Below, piece by piece: positions 42,099-50,306 of a stretch of 64,000 nucleotides of DNA (the stretch's first letter is position 1; every line of letters begins with the position of its first letter). This stretch comes from Oscillospiraceae bacterium. GTDB lineage: Bacteria > Bacillota > Clostridia > Oscillospirales > Oscillospiraceae. The translations under genes and the position numbers were made by a program. Under the pieces are notes generated by a model. It saw only the letters and a program-made list of their open reading frames with translations. It was not told the DNA's origin and made no database searches. The stretch lies in contig JAFSJE010000069.1 of NCBI GenBank assembly GCA_017439425.1, positions 19,393 through 83,392 on the forward strand, in the 5' to 3' direction.

Positions 42099-42578
42099 AT
42101 GGAAAATCTACTTGAAGCAGGGCGCATCATCAACACCCACGGCGTGCGGGGTGAAGTTAAAATTGAGCCTTGGGCTGATTCGCCGGAGTTTTTTACTAAG
42201 ATTAAAAGGCTCTATCTTGACGGTAATGCGCTTAAAGCGGTTTGCCGTCCAAACGGGCGTTTCGTTATTGCAAAGCTTGAGGGTATCGGCGATATGAACG
42301 CAGCTGAAAAGCTGAAAACTAAAATCATCTATATCTCCCGTGAGGACGCACCTATTGAAGACGGAGCCTATTTTATTGCTGATTTAATCGGTTTTACCGC
42401 CGTAGACGAAGCCGGCGCAGAGCTCGGCAAGGTTACAGATATTTTTACTACTCCCGCAGGAGATATTATGGAGATTCACGGAGCGAGTGAGCATCTTGTT
42501 CCTCTGCGTCCGGAGTTTATGGTTTCCCGTGATATGGAAGCCGGTACTGTAACTCTGCGGCTCATTGAGGGCATGTAA
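42099..42578 (+). CDS. rimM: 16S rRNA processing protein RimM
   Basis: A 159-residue maturation factor of the 30S head that works with S19. The N-terminal block is GRIINTHGVRGEVKIEPW, and a PRC-barrel-like C-terminal half holds DGAYFIADLIGFTAVDEAGAELG and LVPLRPEF. The trmD ATG follows its stop with no gap. Its codons end in A or T much more often than those of neighbouring genes (for example the stretch around 42140-42480), a visible shift in composition. Confidence 0.93.
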   Translation: MENLLEAGRIINTHGVRGEVKIEPWADSPEFFTKIKRLYLDGNALKAVCRPNGRFVIAKLEGIGDMNAAEKLKTKIIYISREDAPIEDGAYFIADLIGFTAVDEAGAELGKVTDIFTTPAGDIMEIHGASEHLVPLRPEFMVSRDMEAGTVTLRLIEGM

Positions 42579-43853
42579 ATGTATACTGTAGATATATTGA
42601 CGCTCTTTCCGGACGCGGTCATGGCGATGATGGGAGAGAGCATACTGAAGCGCGCTTCGCAGAAGGGCATAATCGACATCCGCGCCCACCAGATACGCGA
42701 ATACACCACGAATAAGCAGAACCAGGTCGACGATTACCCCTACGGCGGCGGTATGGGGTGCGTTATGGCGTGTCAGCCGCTCGGCGACTGCCTTGAGAGC
42801 GTGAAGAGAGCGCGCGAGGGGCGCATCCGCACCATCTACCTCTCCCCCTGCGGCAAGCGCTTCGACGAGGCGGATGCGAGGCGGCTCAGCCGCGAATACG
42901 ACGGCATCATCCTCGTCTGCGGGCACTATGAGGGCGTTGACCAGCGCTTCATCGACGAGTGCGTTGACGAGGAGATAAGCCTCGGCGACTTCGTGCTCAC
43001 CGGCGGCGAGATACCGGCGATGGCGGTCGCGGACAGCGTTCTGCGGCTCGTGCCGGGGGTGCTCAGTGACCCTGAGTGCTACGAAAACGAGAGCCACTGG
43101 GACGGACTGCTCGAGTACCCGCAGTACACTCGGCCCGAGGAGTGGCGCGGCAGAAGAGTGCCGGAGGTGCTGCTAAAGGGCGACCACACCGAGGTCGAGC
43201 GCTGGCGGCGCGGTCAGATGCTTGCGCGCACAAAGCTTCGCAGGCCCGATATGTTCGCGCTCCTCGCTCTCTCCGAAACCGACAAAAAGCTTCTGAAAAA
43301 AGCCGAAAACGAGGCAGAAATTGCTGAATTAGGCGCATTTTCGTGCCGTGAGACTGTGGAGAGCGACATACCCGCCGTGCTCGGTATTTTGGAGAGCGCG
43401 AGGGAATATCTCCGAGCCCACGGGGTAGACCAGTGGCAGTCCGGCTATCCGGATGAGAGCTCGGTGCGCGCCGATATGGCAAGGGGCGAGAGCTACGTCG
43501 TCCTCGCGGGCGACAGGACTGCGGCGGTGTTCCGTCTGATGAAAACGCCAGACCCGAACTATGCTTCCATCAAGGACGGCAGGTGGTCGGACGATTTGGC
43601 GTACTACACAATCCACGCCTCGGCGGTCGCGTCGTTTGCGCGCGGGTGCGGCGTTGCGGACAGGCTTATAGGTTACGCCGCAGAAATGTGCGAGAAGGAC
43701 GGCATACGCCGTCTGCGAGCCGATACCCACAGAAAGAACAAACCGATGCAGGCTCTTCTGACGAGATGCGGCTTCCGCTACCGCGGAAACGTGCTCGTAG
43801 AAGCAGGAGATGGTCACGACCCGAAGCGCCTCGCGTTTGAAAAGAGAATATAA
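42579..43853 (+). CDS. trmD: tRNA (guanine37-N1)-methyltransferase fused to a GNAT domain
   Basis: A 424-residue fusion. Residues 1-242 are TrmD, a SPOUT enzyme that methylates G37 of tRNAs reading CNN codons: MYTVDILTLFPD, YPYGGGMG, CGHYEGVDQR and the knot TGGEIPAMAVADSVLRLVPGV. Residues 256-424 are a GNAT acetyltransferase, with an acetyl-CoA loop RGCGVADRLI and a C-terminal CGFRYRGNV. No good start codon or ribosome site occurs at the junction (about 43310-43345), so one polypeptide is expected. TrmD alone is usually about 240-250 residues. The acetyl acceptor is unknown. Confidence 0.9.
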   Translation: MYTVDILTLFPDAVMAMMGESILKRASQKGIIDIRAHQIREYTTNKQNQVDDYPYGGGMGCVMACQPLGDCLESVKRAREGRIRTIYLSPCGKRFDEADARRLSREYDGIILVCGHYEGVDQRFIDECVDEEISLGDFVLTGGEIPAMAVADSVLRLVPGVLSDPECYENESHWDGLLEYPQYTRPEEWRGRRVPEVLLKGDHTEVERWRRGQMLARTKLRRPDMFALLALSETDKKLLKKAENEAEIAELGAFSCRETVESDIPAVLGILESAREYLRAHGVDQWQSGYPDESSVRADMARGESYVVLAGDRTAAVFRLMKTPDPNYASIKDGRWSDDLAYYTIHASAVASFARGCGVADRLIGYAAEMCEKDGIRRLRADTHRKNKPMQALLTRCGFRYRGNVLVEAGDGHDPKRLAFEKRI

Positions 43854-43856
43854 TAA

Positions 43857-43895
43857 TAGGGAGCATATCGCATTCTGATATGCTCCCTATTTTTT
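43857..43895. terminator. Terminator between trmD and the ydcF-like gene
   Basis: TAGGGAGCATATC (43857-43869) pairs perfectly with GATATGCTCCCTA (43877-43889), followed by six T residues on the plus strand. The T tract overlaps the stop codon of the convergent ydcF-like gene. Confidence 0.92.
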
Positions 43896-44655
43896 ACCTT
43901 GAAAATACTAAATAATGCCAGACACCCAGCGCCTCGCGTATGTAATAATTTGCGGTCAGCACCGGAAGTCCGGTCCAGCCCCACGCACTCACAACGTTCG
44001 TAAAGCCAGCCTTATGGGCAAAGAGCTTCGCGCGGGTGACGTGGTACACCTCGGTTATCACGCACACCCTGCCGTTAAAATCCGGCTCGCGCCCGAGTAT
44101 CACAGCTCGCGAGAATGCAAGATTCTCCTCAGTGCTTGTCGCTCTGTCCTCCGTAACTATCCGCGCCTCGTCCACGCCGTTCCGCACAAGCCAGCGGCGC
44201 ATACACTCCGCCTCGGTGATATTCTCATTATCACCCTTGCCGCCGGACACGATGAGCATGCAGTCCTGGTTCGCCTCGGCGTATTCCTTTGCCGCCCGCA
44301 GTCTCGCCGCGAGCGACGCGCTCGGCTCCTCGCCGTTCACACCTGCGCCAAGGACTATCGCGTAGTCCGCCCCGCCGTTATCCGCCGTATTTGAATCGAC
44401 GGCTATCATTGCGACCGTTATGACGAGGGCAAAGCAAAATATGATTATTCCGTAAGACCCGAACTTATCGAGAAAGCGCGTGACCTTCGGCGCCCTCGGA
44501 GAGAGGATTTTCAGTGCCATGAAGTACAGCGCCGCGAGGGCAATGAGCATAAAGCCGTAACCGAGCACCTTGTAGCCCATCAGTGCGAAGCGGAAAAAGA
44601 GCCCCACGGCAAAGCACACCGCCGCCGGAATAAGATAGTTTGCGTACCTTTTCAT
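43894..44655 (-). CDS. YdcF/ElyC-like DUF218 membrane protein
   Basis: A 253-residue protein with three N-terminal membrane segments and a DUF218 domain: YAIVLGAGVNGEEPSASLAARL, VSGGKGDNENITEAECM and EDRATSTEENLAFS. Relatives SanA/ElyC affect envelope integrity; others bind SAM in vitro. Catalytic role unknown. The ATG at 44655 (MKRYANYLIPAAV) overlaps the ABC-F stop by four bases, which selects it over a start six codons upstream. Confidence 0.87.
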   Translation of the reverse strand: MKRYANYLIPAAVCFAVGLFFRFALMGYKVLGYGFMLIALAALYFMALKILSPRAPKVTRFLDKFGSYGIIIFCFALVITVAMIAVDSNTADNGGADYAIVLGAGVNGEEPSASLAARLRAAKEYAEANQDCMLIVSGGKGDNENITEAECMRRWLVRNGVDEARIVTEDRATSTEENLAFSRAVILGREPDFNGRVCVITEVYHVTRAKLFAHKAGFTNVVSAWGWTGLPVLTANYYIREALGVWHYLVFSR

Positions 44656-46520
44656 TCCGCCAGCTCCTCCCATTGAAGATACTTTTCCGCGAGTGCGTTC
44701 TGTATCTCCTCGTATTCTATTCCCAGTTCCATGAGCCTTGCATAGTCGGACGAAAACTCCTCCTGCGCGCGCTGATTCTCATCGAGCCTGCGCTCGAGCT
44801 CGGCTATCTCGCGCTCAACGCGCTTTAGCTCCTTATCCTTATTGTAAGCGTTCTGTTTTTTCGCGGGCTTCTCCGTTTTTTGAGGTTCCGGCTTTACAGG
44901 AATCTGCTCATTCCGAGCTTTAATTTCTCTGTAACGCTCATAGCTCACGGGGTAGTCGGTGAGCTTGCCATTTTCAAGCTCCCACACGCGGGTGGCGAAT
45001 TTATTGATGAAATACCGGTCGTGCGACACAAACAGCAGCGCCTCGCCGTAGTCCATGAGAGCAGACTCCATCCACTCGCGCGAGGCAAGGTCGAGATGGT
45101 TTGTCGGCTCGTCAAGAATCAGGAGATTTACGCTGCCCCGCATTATCATGCACATCTTGAGCCTCGACCTCTCGCCGCCGGAGAGCTGGCTTACCGGCGT
45201 ATGCACGTCCTCGCCAGTGAAGAAGTACGCGCCAAGGCGGTCTCGCGCCTCCTGCGGCTGCATTTTGCCCTCATACATCGCCGTTTCGAGGACTGTGAGC
45301 GATTCGTCCCTGAACTCTACTATCTGCGGCAGGTACGCTATTCTGACCGACGGGCCGAGCTTCACAAGTCCCTCCGTCGGCTCCTCCTCGTTCATCAGTA
45401 TACGGATGAAGGTACTCTTTCCGGTGCCGTTGTCGCCGATGAGGGCGATTCTCTCGCCGCCTCGCATCATAAGCTCCACGCCGGAAAAGAGCTTTCTGTC
45501 TCCGAAGCTCTTGGATAGTCCCTTCGTGACGAGCACCTCATCCGCGCGGAATTCAGTTTCGTTAAACCTTGCGCGCATGGTGCGCTCCTGCGTCGGCTTC
45601 TCGACAGTCTGCATCTTCTCGATGCGCTTTTCCATCGAAAACGCGCGCTTGTGGAGCTTATCCGAGCCCATGAACGCCCAAAGGTGCAGGTCGGCCGCTG
45701 CCCTTCTGAGCTGGGCAATCTTCGCCTCCGCCTTTTCATACGCCTTGAGCTGCTCATCGTATCGGCGGCGCTTCTCCTCGACGTAAAAGCTGTAATTGCC
45801 GGAGTAGAACTCCGCCCTGCCGTCCAGCACCTCGATTATCCGGCTTATCGCGTGGTCGAGGAAGTAACGGTCGTGGCTGATGGCGAGCACAGTGCCGCGG
45901 AAGCGCGAGATGTAGTCCTCGAGCCATTCTACGGCGCGCATGTCGAGGTGGTTCGTCGGCTCGTCGAGCAGAAGGATGTCGGTGTCCTCGAGGATGAGCC
46001 GCGCGAGGTTTATTCGGGTCTTTTCGCCGCCGGAGAGCTCGGAAAAGAGCTGTGCACGCTGGCTTTTCGGTATGCCAAGGCCGTTTGCGACCGTGTCTCG
46101 GAAGCGCTGGAGCTCATAGCCGCCAAGGCGCAGAAATTCCGAGGATACGAAGTCGTAGCGCCGAAGCGTCGCGTCGGAGTTGTCGCCCTCCGCCATTCTC
46201 GCCTCGAGCGAGCGCATCTCATCACCGTAGGCGCGCACGCGCACCTCCGCGGTTTTGAGCACGTCCTCCGCCGTGAAGTCCGCGGGGTAGACGGGTATCT
46301 GGCTCAGAACGCCGAGTCGCTTGCCTTTCGGGATGACTATCTCGCCCTCGTCGGGCGTCAGCTCACCGATCAGGCATCGGAACAGCGTGGTCTTGCCCGC
46401 GCCGTTGCGCCCGAGTATGCCTACGTGCTCGCCCTCGAATACCTCAAAGGAGAGCCCGTCCAGCACGTTCTCCCCGACCTCAAAGCCGATTTTTAAGTTT
46501 TTAACGGATATGTCAGTCAT
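44652..46520 (-). CDS. ABC-F type ATPase
   Basis: A 622-residue soluble protein with two ABC cassettes and no membrane segments: GRNGAGKTT and GDNGTGKST Walker A motifs, two LSGGE(K/R) signatures and two LLDEPTNHLD Walker B blocks, joined by a basic helical linker and ending in a coiled coil (ERRLDENQRAQEEF). ABC-F proteins act on the ribosome as translation factors or antibiotic-protection factors; the C-terminal coiled coil resembles the Uup/YdiF type. The 46520 ATG has no clear Shine-Dalgarno site and lies just beyond a terminator. Confidence 0.93.
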   Translation of the reverse strand: MTDISVKNLKIGFEVGENVLDGLSFEVFEGEHVGILGRNGAGKTTLFRCLIGELTPDEGEIVIPKGKRLGVLSQIPVYPADFTAEDVLKTAEVRVRAYGDEMRSLEARMAEGDNSDATLRRYDFVSSEFLRLGGYELQRFRDTVANGLGIPKSQRAQLFSELSGGEKTRINLARLILEDTDILLLDEPTNHLDMRAVEWLEDYISRFRGTVLAISHDRYFLDHAISRIIEVLDGRAEFYSGNYSFYVEEKRRRYDEQLKAYEKAEAKIAQLRRAAADLHLWAFMGSDKLHKRAFSMEKRIEKMQTVEKPTQERTMRARFNETEFRADEVLVTKGLSKSFGDRKLFSGVELMMRGGERIALIGDNGTGKSTFIRILMNEEEPTEGLVKLGPSVRIAYLPQIVEFRDESLTVLETAMYEGKMQPQEARDRLGAYFFTGEDVHTPVSQLSGGERSRLKMCMIMRGSVNLLILDEPTNHLDLASREWMESALMDYGEALLFVSHDRYFINKFATRVWELENGKLTDYPVSYERYREIKARNEQIPVKPEPQKTEKPAKKQNAYNKDKELKRVEREIAELERRLDENQRAQEEFSSDYARLMELGIEYEEIQNALAEKYLQWEELAE

Positions 46521-46533
46521 AGCATTAAAAACA

Positions 46534-46553
46534 GGGAGGGGCAAGCCCCTCCC
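46534..46553 (-). terminator. Terminator between the zinc-ribbon gene and the ABC-F gene
   Basis: GGGAGGGG (46534-46541) pairs with CCCCTCCC (46546-46553) around a four-base loop, and TGTTTTT follows on the minus strand, only about ten bases before the ABC-F ATG. Confidence 0.8.
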
Positions 46554-46572
46554 CTACTCTATAATGATTTGT

Positions 46573-47010
46573 TTATTCCTTGGTCTCTTCCTCGTCCTCG
46601 TCCTCGTCCTCAGAGAAGTCGAGTTCGAGGGTCTCACCGCACTCAGGGCAGGTGATGACTCCGGCGTCAAGATCCTCGTTTTCAAGGAGGAACTCCTCGC
46701 CGCAAGCGGGGCAGACTACGCTGTAATCGTAATCATCGTCGCCTTCATACTCCATATCGTCGTCCTCATCGTCATCGTCGTCCTCGTCGATGTCGTAGAC
46801 GATCTGCTCGACCTCCTCGAGATCGTCGGAAACGGCATCAAGTCCGCTCTCAAGCTCGTCGATGGAGTCCTCAACGTCGTCAAGTCCGAGAGCGAGGTCC
46901 TCAAGAACGTCGATGATAGCGGCAAGCAGCTTGCCCTCGCCCTTCTCAACGTCGATTTCCATGCCCTCAAGAAGTCCCTTGAGATATGCTACCTTTTCAG
47001 ATGCAGTCAT
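46573..47010 (-). CDS. CD1247-like zinc-ribbon protein
   Basis: A 145-residue protein: an N-terminal helical domain opening MTASEKVAYLKGLLEGMEID, typical of the clostridial CD1247 N-terminal family, a very acidic middle (runs of Asp and Glu near residues 73-93), a zinc ribbon with CPACG and CPECG pairs, and an acidic tail. Function unknown; the ribbon suggests nucleic-acid or protein contact. AGGAGG precedes the ATG. It lies 31 bases after efp. Confidence 0.87.
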   Translation of the reverse strand: MTASEKVAYLKGLLEGMEIDVEKGEGKLLAAIIDVLEDLALGLDDVEDSIDELESGLDAVSDDLEEVEQIVYDIDEDDDDDEDDDMEYEGDDDYDYSVVCPACGEEFLLENEDLDAGVITCPECGETLELDFSEDEDEDEEETKE

Positions 47011-47041
47011 AATGATTACCTCCTAAAAAGTATTATAATTC

Positions 47042-47611
47042 TTAGCCCTTTGCGCGCTCAAGATACTCGCCGGTGCGGGTGTCGATGCGGATCTTTTCGC
47101 CGGGGCCGATGAACAGAGGAACCTTGATCTCAGCGCCGGTCTCGAGGGTAGCGGGCTTGAGAGTGTTGGTCGCGGTGTTGCCGGCAAAGCCCGGATCGGT
47201 CTCGGTGACCTCGAGCTCAACAAAGTTGGGGGGATCGACGGAGAATACCTTGCCCTTGTAGGACTGGATGGTGCAGACCATGTTCTCCTTGACAAACTTG
47301 AAGTTGTCAGAGAGGTCGGACTTGTTGACCGGCTCCATCTCGTAGGTTTCAGGATCCATGAAGTAATAGAGGTCGCCGTCATTGTAGCTGTACTCGGCTT
47401 CCTTACGCTCTACAAACGCTTCCTCAAACTTAGCGGTGGGGTTGAAGGAAGTCTCGGTGACAGCGCCGGTGATGAGGTTCTTCATCTTGGTGCGGACAAA
47501 AGCCGCGCCCTTGCCGGGCTTAACGTGCTGGAATTCGACGACTACTACGGGCTTGCCCTCGTACTCAAAGGTCTTGCCGTTTCTGAAATCGCCGGCGGTG
47601 ATTGTTGCCAT
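47042..47611 (-). CDS. efp: Elongation factor P
   Basis: A 189-residue EF-P that rescues ribosomes stalled at polyproline. The tip loop is [14 protein letters not shown], with the lysine to be modified near position 34. The order of three beta-barrel domains and the final [13 protein letters not shown] are normal. A lysine at the tip, and the YfmF-YfmH pair in this window, suggest a 5-aminopentanol-type modification as in Bacillus; this is inferred. The promoter is at 47653-47681. Confidence 0.97.
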   Translation of the reverse strand: MATITAGDFRNGKTFEYEGKPVVVVEFQHVKPGKGAAFVRTKMKNLITGAVTETSFNPTAKFEEAFVERKEAEYSYNDGDLYYFMDPETYEMEPVNKSDLSDNFKFVKENMVCTIQSYKGKVFSVDPPNFVELEVTETDPGFAGNTATNTLKPATLETGAEIKVPLFIGPGEKIRIDTRTGEYLERAKG

Positions 47612-47652
47612 ATTTAGTCCTCCCGATAGAGTAATTCATAAGTTTACGGTTT

Positions 47653-47681
47653 ATTCTACCAAATAACGCGTCATTTGGCAA
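47653..47681 (-). promoter_or_regulatory. Promoter of efp
   Basis: TTGCCA (47681-47676) and TAGAAT (47658-47653) are 17 bases apart on the minus strand, about 40 bases before the efp ATG. Confidence 0.72.
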
Positions 47682-47706
47682 GGAAAATTTTTAATAATCC
47701 CTCATT

Positions 47707-48780
47707 TTAGGCAAGAATGACCCACAAATCCTTGCGAAGATCGCAAAGATTCTCCACTTCGCCCTCTTTTATAACTATGCAGTCCTCGATTCTGACGCCC
47801 CACTTGCCAGGAATGTAAATTCCAGGCTCGTCGGAAACGACGTTGCCCGCCTGCAGAATATCGGTACTGCCCTGCCCGGAGAACGGGCGCTCGTGGACGT
47901 CGATGCCGAGGCCGTGGGACAGAGAATGCGTGAAATACTCGCCGTAGCCCGCGTCAGCGATGACCTTGCGTGCTACGCCGTCGTAATCTCTCGCGCTCAT
48001 GCCGGGTCTTGCTTTGTCCATAGCCTCAAGCTGAGCCGCGAGGACGATGTTGTAGACCTTCTCCATCTCCTTATCCGGCTCACCTATGCAGATAGTACGG
48101 GTCGTATCGGAGTTGTAGCCCGCGACGCGCGCGCCGAAGTCGATGGTGAGAAAGCCGTTCTGAAGCTTTCTGCCGTCCGGATGACCGTGAGGCGAAGAGG
48201 AATGCACAGCGTTTACGCTGATGGTGTCGAACGCCTTGTCGTCAGCGCCGTTTCTTAGCATAAGGCAGAAGAGCTCCGTCGCCACGTCGCGCTCAGACAT
48301 ATTGCGCGTTATGCGCGGCACAAGCTCTAAAAAGCTCTTGGACGCTACTGCCTGGGCGTTTCTGAGAAGCTGAAGCTCCTCCTCGCTCTTGACTGCGCGA
48401 AGAGAGCTTATGAGCTCCTGCCCGTTTACAAGCTCAAACGGGAGCTTTTCATCGAGCATAAGAAACTGGGAGTGCGACATGCTGCCCATCTCGACGGCGA
48501 GGCGCTTTACGCCCTTTTTATTAAGAAATTCAGCCATCTGCTCGTATGCCTTCTGACGGTTTTTGAGCTCCTCGACACGTGCGGTCTTTATCTTCGCGCT
48601 CGCCTCCTCAAAGTAGCGGCTGTCGATGAAGAGAACGCTCTCGTCGCCGGTGATGAGAAGCTCTCCGGCTGAGGACGGGAAGCCCGTCGCGTAGAAGCGG
48701 TTCTGCTCGGAGTTTATGAGAAGGGCTTCAAAGTCCGCGCCCTCGACGGCTTTTTGGATTTTCGGGATGTTTTCTGTCAT
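47707..48780 (-). CDS. M24 Xaa-Pro aminopeptidase
   Basis: A 357-residue creatinase-fold peptidase that removes N-terminal residues before proline. An N-terminal domain (1-125) precedes the pita-bread domain with metal ligands in FLTIDFGARVAGYNSDTTRT, HSLSHGLGIDVHERP and DEPGIYIPGKWGVRIED. GAAAGGAAC precedes the ATG. It is directly upstream of efp on the same strand, a common clostridial pairing of two proline-related genes. Confidence 0.94.
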   Translation of the reverse strand: MTENIPKIQKAVEGADFEALLINSEQNRFYATGFPSSAGELLITGDESVLFIDSRYFEEASAKIKTARVEELKNRQKAYEQMAEFLNKKGVKRLAVEMGSMSHSQFLMLDEKLPFELVNGQELISSLRAVKSEEELQLLRNAQAVASKSFLELVPRITRNMSERDVATELFCLMLRNGADDKAFDTISVNAVHSSSPHGHPDGRKLQNGFLTIDFGARVAGYNSDTTRTICIGEPDKEMEKVYNIVLAAQLEAMDKARPGMSARDYDGVARKVIADAGYGEYFTHSLSHGLGIDVHERPFSGQGSTDILQAGNVVSDEPGIYIPGKWGVRIEDCIVIKEGEVENLCDLRKDLWVILA

Positions 48781-48803
48781 TTATATCGTTCCTTTCGGTG
48801 AAT

Positions 48804-49283
48804 TTACTTAGTATGCCTCCAGGGAAGCTCCAGCGCAAAGCGCACGATGTGCAGGGGGTTCGCGAGCTTTATAGGCTCGACGAGAATCGAGCGGCAGCCG
48901 GCGTTTTTACTGAGGAGCACGTCCGTGAATATCTGGTCGCCGACGACGCAGCATTCATCTATCGACCTGTGCGTGAGCGCGAGCGCCTCGGGTATCTTAT
49001 CCGCGTGCGGCTTGCGCGCGTGATTTACATAATACTCCGTGCCAAGAAGCTCCGCAAAGCCCCTCGGTCGTTCAGTTTTATTGTTTGAGTAGACTATGAC
49101 GTCGATTCCGCTCGCCTTCAAATGCCGCGCCCATGCGATAGTCTTCTGCGCAGGTGAGCCGTGGTAGTATGGCGCTAAAGTGTTGTCAAGGTCGACTAAC
49201 AGTACGCCTATCCCCTCTTTTTTGAGAAAATCGGCGCTTATATCGCTCACGCGTTCAAATTTCCAGTCCGGTAAAAGATTCAT
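48804..49283 (-). CDS. yqeG: YqeG family HAD phosphatase
   Basis: A 159-residue HAD-IIIA protein with the nucleophile motif LLVDLDNTLAPY and the late VVGDQIFTDVL acidic motif. Family members often sit before yqeH-aroE; that order is not seen here. The ATG at 49283 overlaps the aldolase stop by one base; a GTG one codon upstream is possible. Substrate unknown. Confidence 0.92.
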   Translation of the reverse strand: MNLLPDWKFERVSDISADFLKKEGIGVLLVDLDNTLAPYYHGSPAQKTIAWARHLKASGIDVIVYSNNKTERPRGFAELLGTEYYVNHARKPHADKIPEALALTHRSIDECCVVGDQIFTDVLLSKNAGCRSILVEPIKLANPLHIVRFALELPWRHTK

Positions 49284-50305
49284 CACAGAATTGTCTCAAG
49301 CTCCTTTATCTCTTCCTCACTCGTCGCCCAGTCGGTGCAGAGGCGAATGACCCAGCCATCCTTGTGCGGCTCCCATATTGAGAGGTTTATCTGCTCTTTA
49401 AGTTGACATAACTTTTCGTTACTGACTATCGGGAACACCTGGTTCGTCGGGGAATCGATGTGGAAACGATAGCCCTTTTTGCGGAGTATATTTTTGAGCT
49501 CCGCCGCTCTGTCTACGGCGTTGCGCGAGATTTTAAGGTACAAATCGTCAGTGAATAGCGTATCGAACTGCACGCCGAGGAGCCTTCCCTTTGCGAGCAC
49601 CGCACCCTGCTGCTTCATCGCCGTGAAAAAGTCGGGGCACATCTCCTTATCCGCGAACACGACGGCCTCGCCGAACAGCGCTCCGACCTTCGTGCCTCCG
49701 ATGTAGAATACCTCGCACGATTTTGCAAGGCTCTCAAGCGTAACATCGCCGCCCTCGGCACACAGTCCGTAGCCGAGCCTCGCCCCGTCGATAAAGAGCG
49801 GTATTTTATACTCGCGGCACACCGCGTGTATCTCGTCAAGCTCGCGCTGAGAGTAGACCGTACCGTACTCTGTCGGGAAGCTTATATATACCATTCCCGG
49901 GCGCGCGATATGGCGCCACGCCTCGTCAGCATAGAAGCCCTTGAGGTACGCACTGAGCGCGCCGGCGCTTATCTTTCCGTTGTCGTGTGGGAGCGTGATG
50001 ACCTTGTGGCCGTTGTGTTCGATCGCTCCCGCCTCGTGGCCGTTGACGTGACCGGTATTCGCGGCGATAACTCCCTCCCACGGCTTCAGAAGCGAGGCTA
50101 TGACCGTCGCGTTCGTCTGCGTACCGCCGACGCAGAACCACACCGCCGCGTTCTCATTGCCGATGGCGGCGCGTATCTTTGCCCTCGCAGATTCGCAGAA
50201 CTCGTCCTCGCCGTAGCCGGTGGTGGACATCATATTTGTCTCCGCAAGCCGCCGCATTATCTCGGGATGGCACCCGCGGGTGTAATCACATTCAAAGTGG
50301 AGCAT
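49283..50305 (-). CDS. Low-specificity L-threonine aldolase-like PLP enzyme
   Basis: A 340-residue fold-type I PLP enzyme of the beta-eliminating lyase / threonine aldolase family, splitting L-threonine or L-allo-threonine to glycine and acetaldehyde. The PLP lysine is in FYIGGTKVGALFGEA; other blocks are VWFCVGGTQTNATVIASLL and PLFIDGARLGYGL. GGGGAG precedes the ATG. It follows rarA by one base. Confidence 0.92.
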   Translation of the reverse strand: MLHFECDYTRGCHPEIMRRLAETNMMSTTGYGEDEFCESARAKIRAAIGNENAAVWFCVGGTQTNATVIASLLKPWEGVIAANTGHVNGHEAGAIEHNGHKVITLPHDNGKISAGALSAYLKGFYADEAWRHIARPGMVYISFPTEYGTVYSQRELDEIHAVCREYKIPLFIDGARLGYGLCAEGGDVTLESLAKSCEVFYIGGTKVGALFGEAVVFADKEMCPDFFTAMKQQGAVLAKGRLLGVQFDTLFTDDLYLKISRNAVDRAAELKNILRKKGYRFHIDSPTNQVFPIVSNEKLCQLKEQINLSIWEPHKDGWVIRLCTDWATSEEEIKELETIL

Positions 50306-50306
50306 T

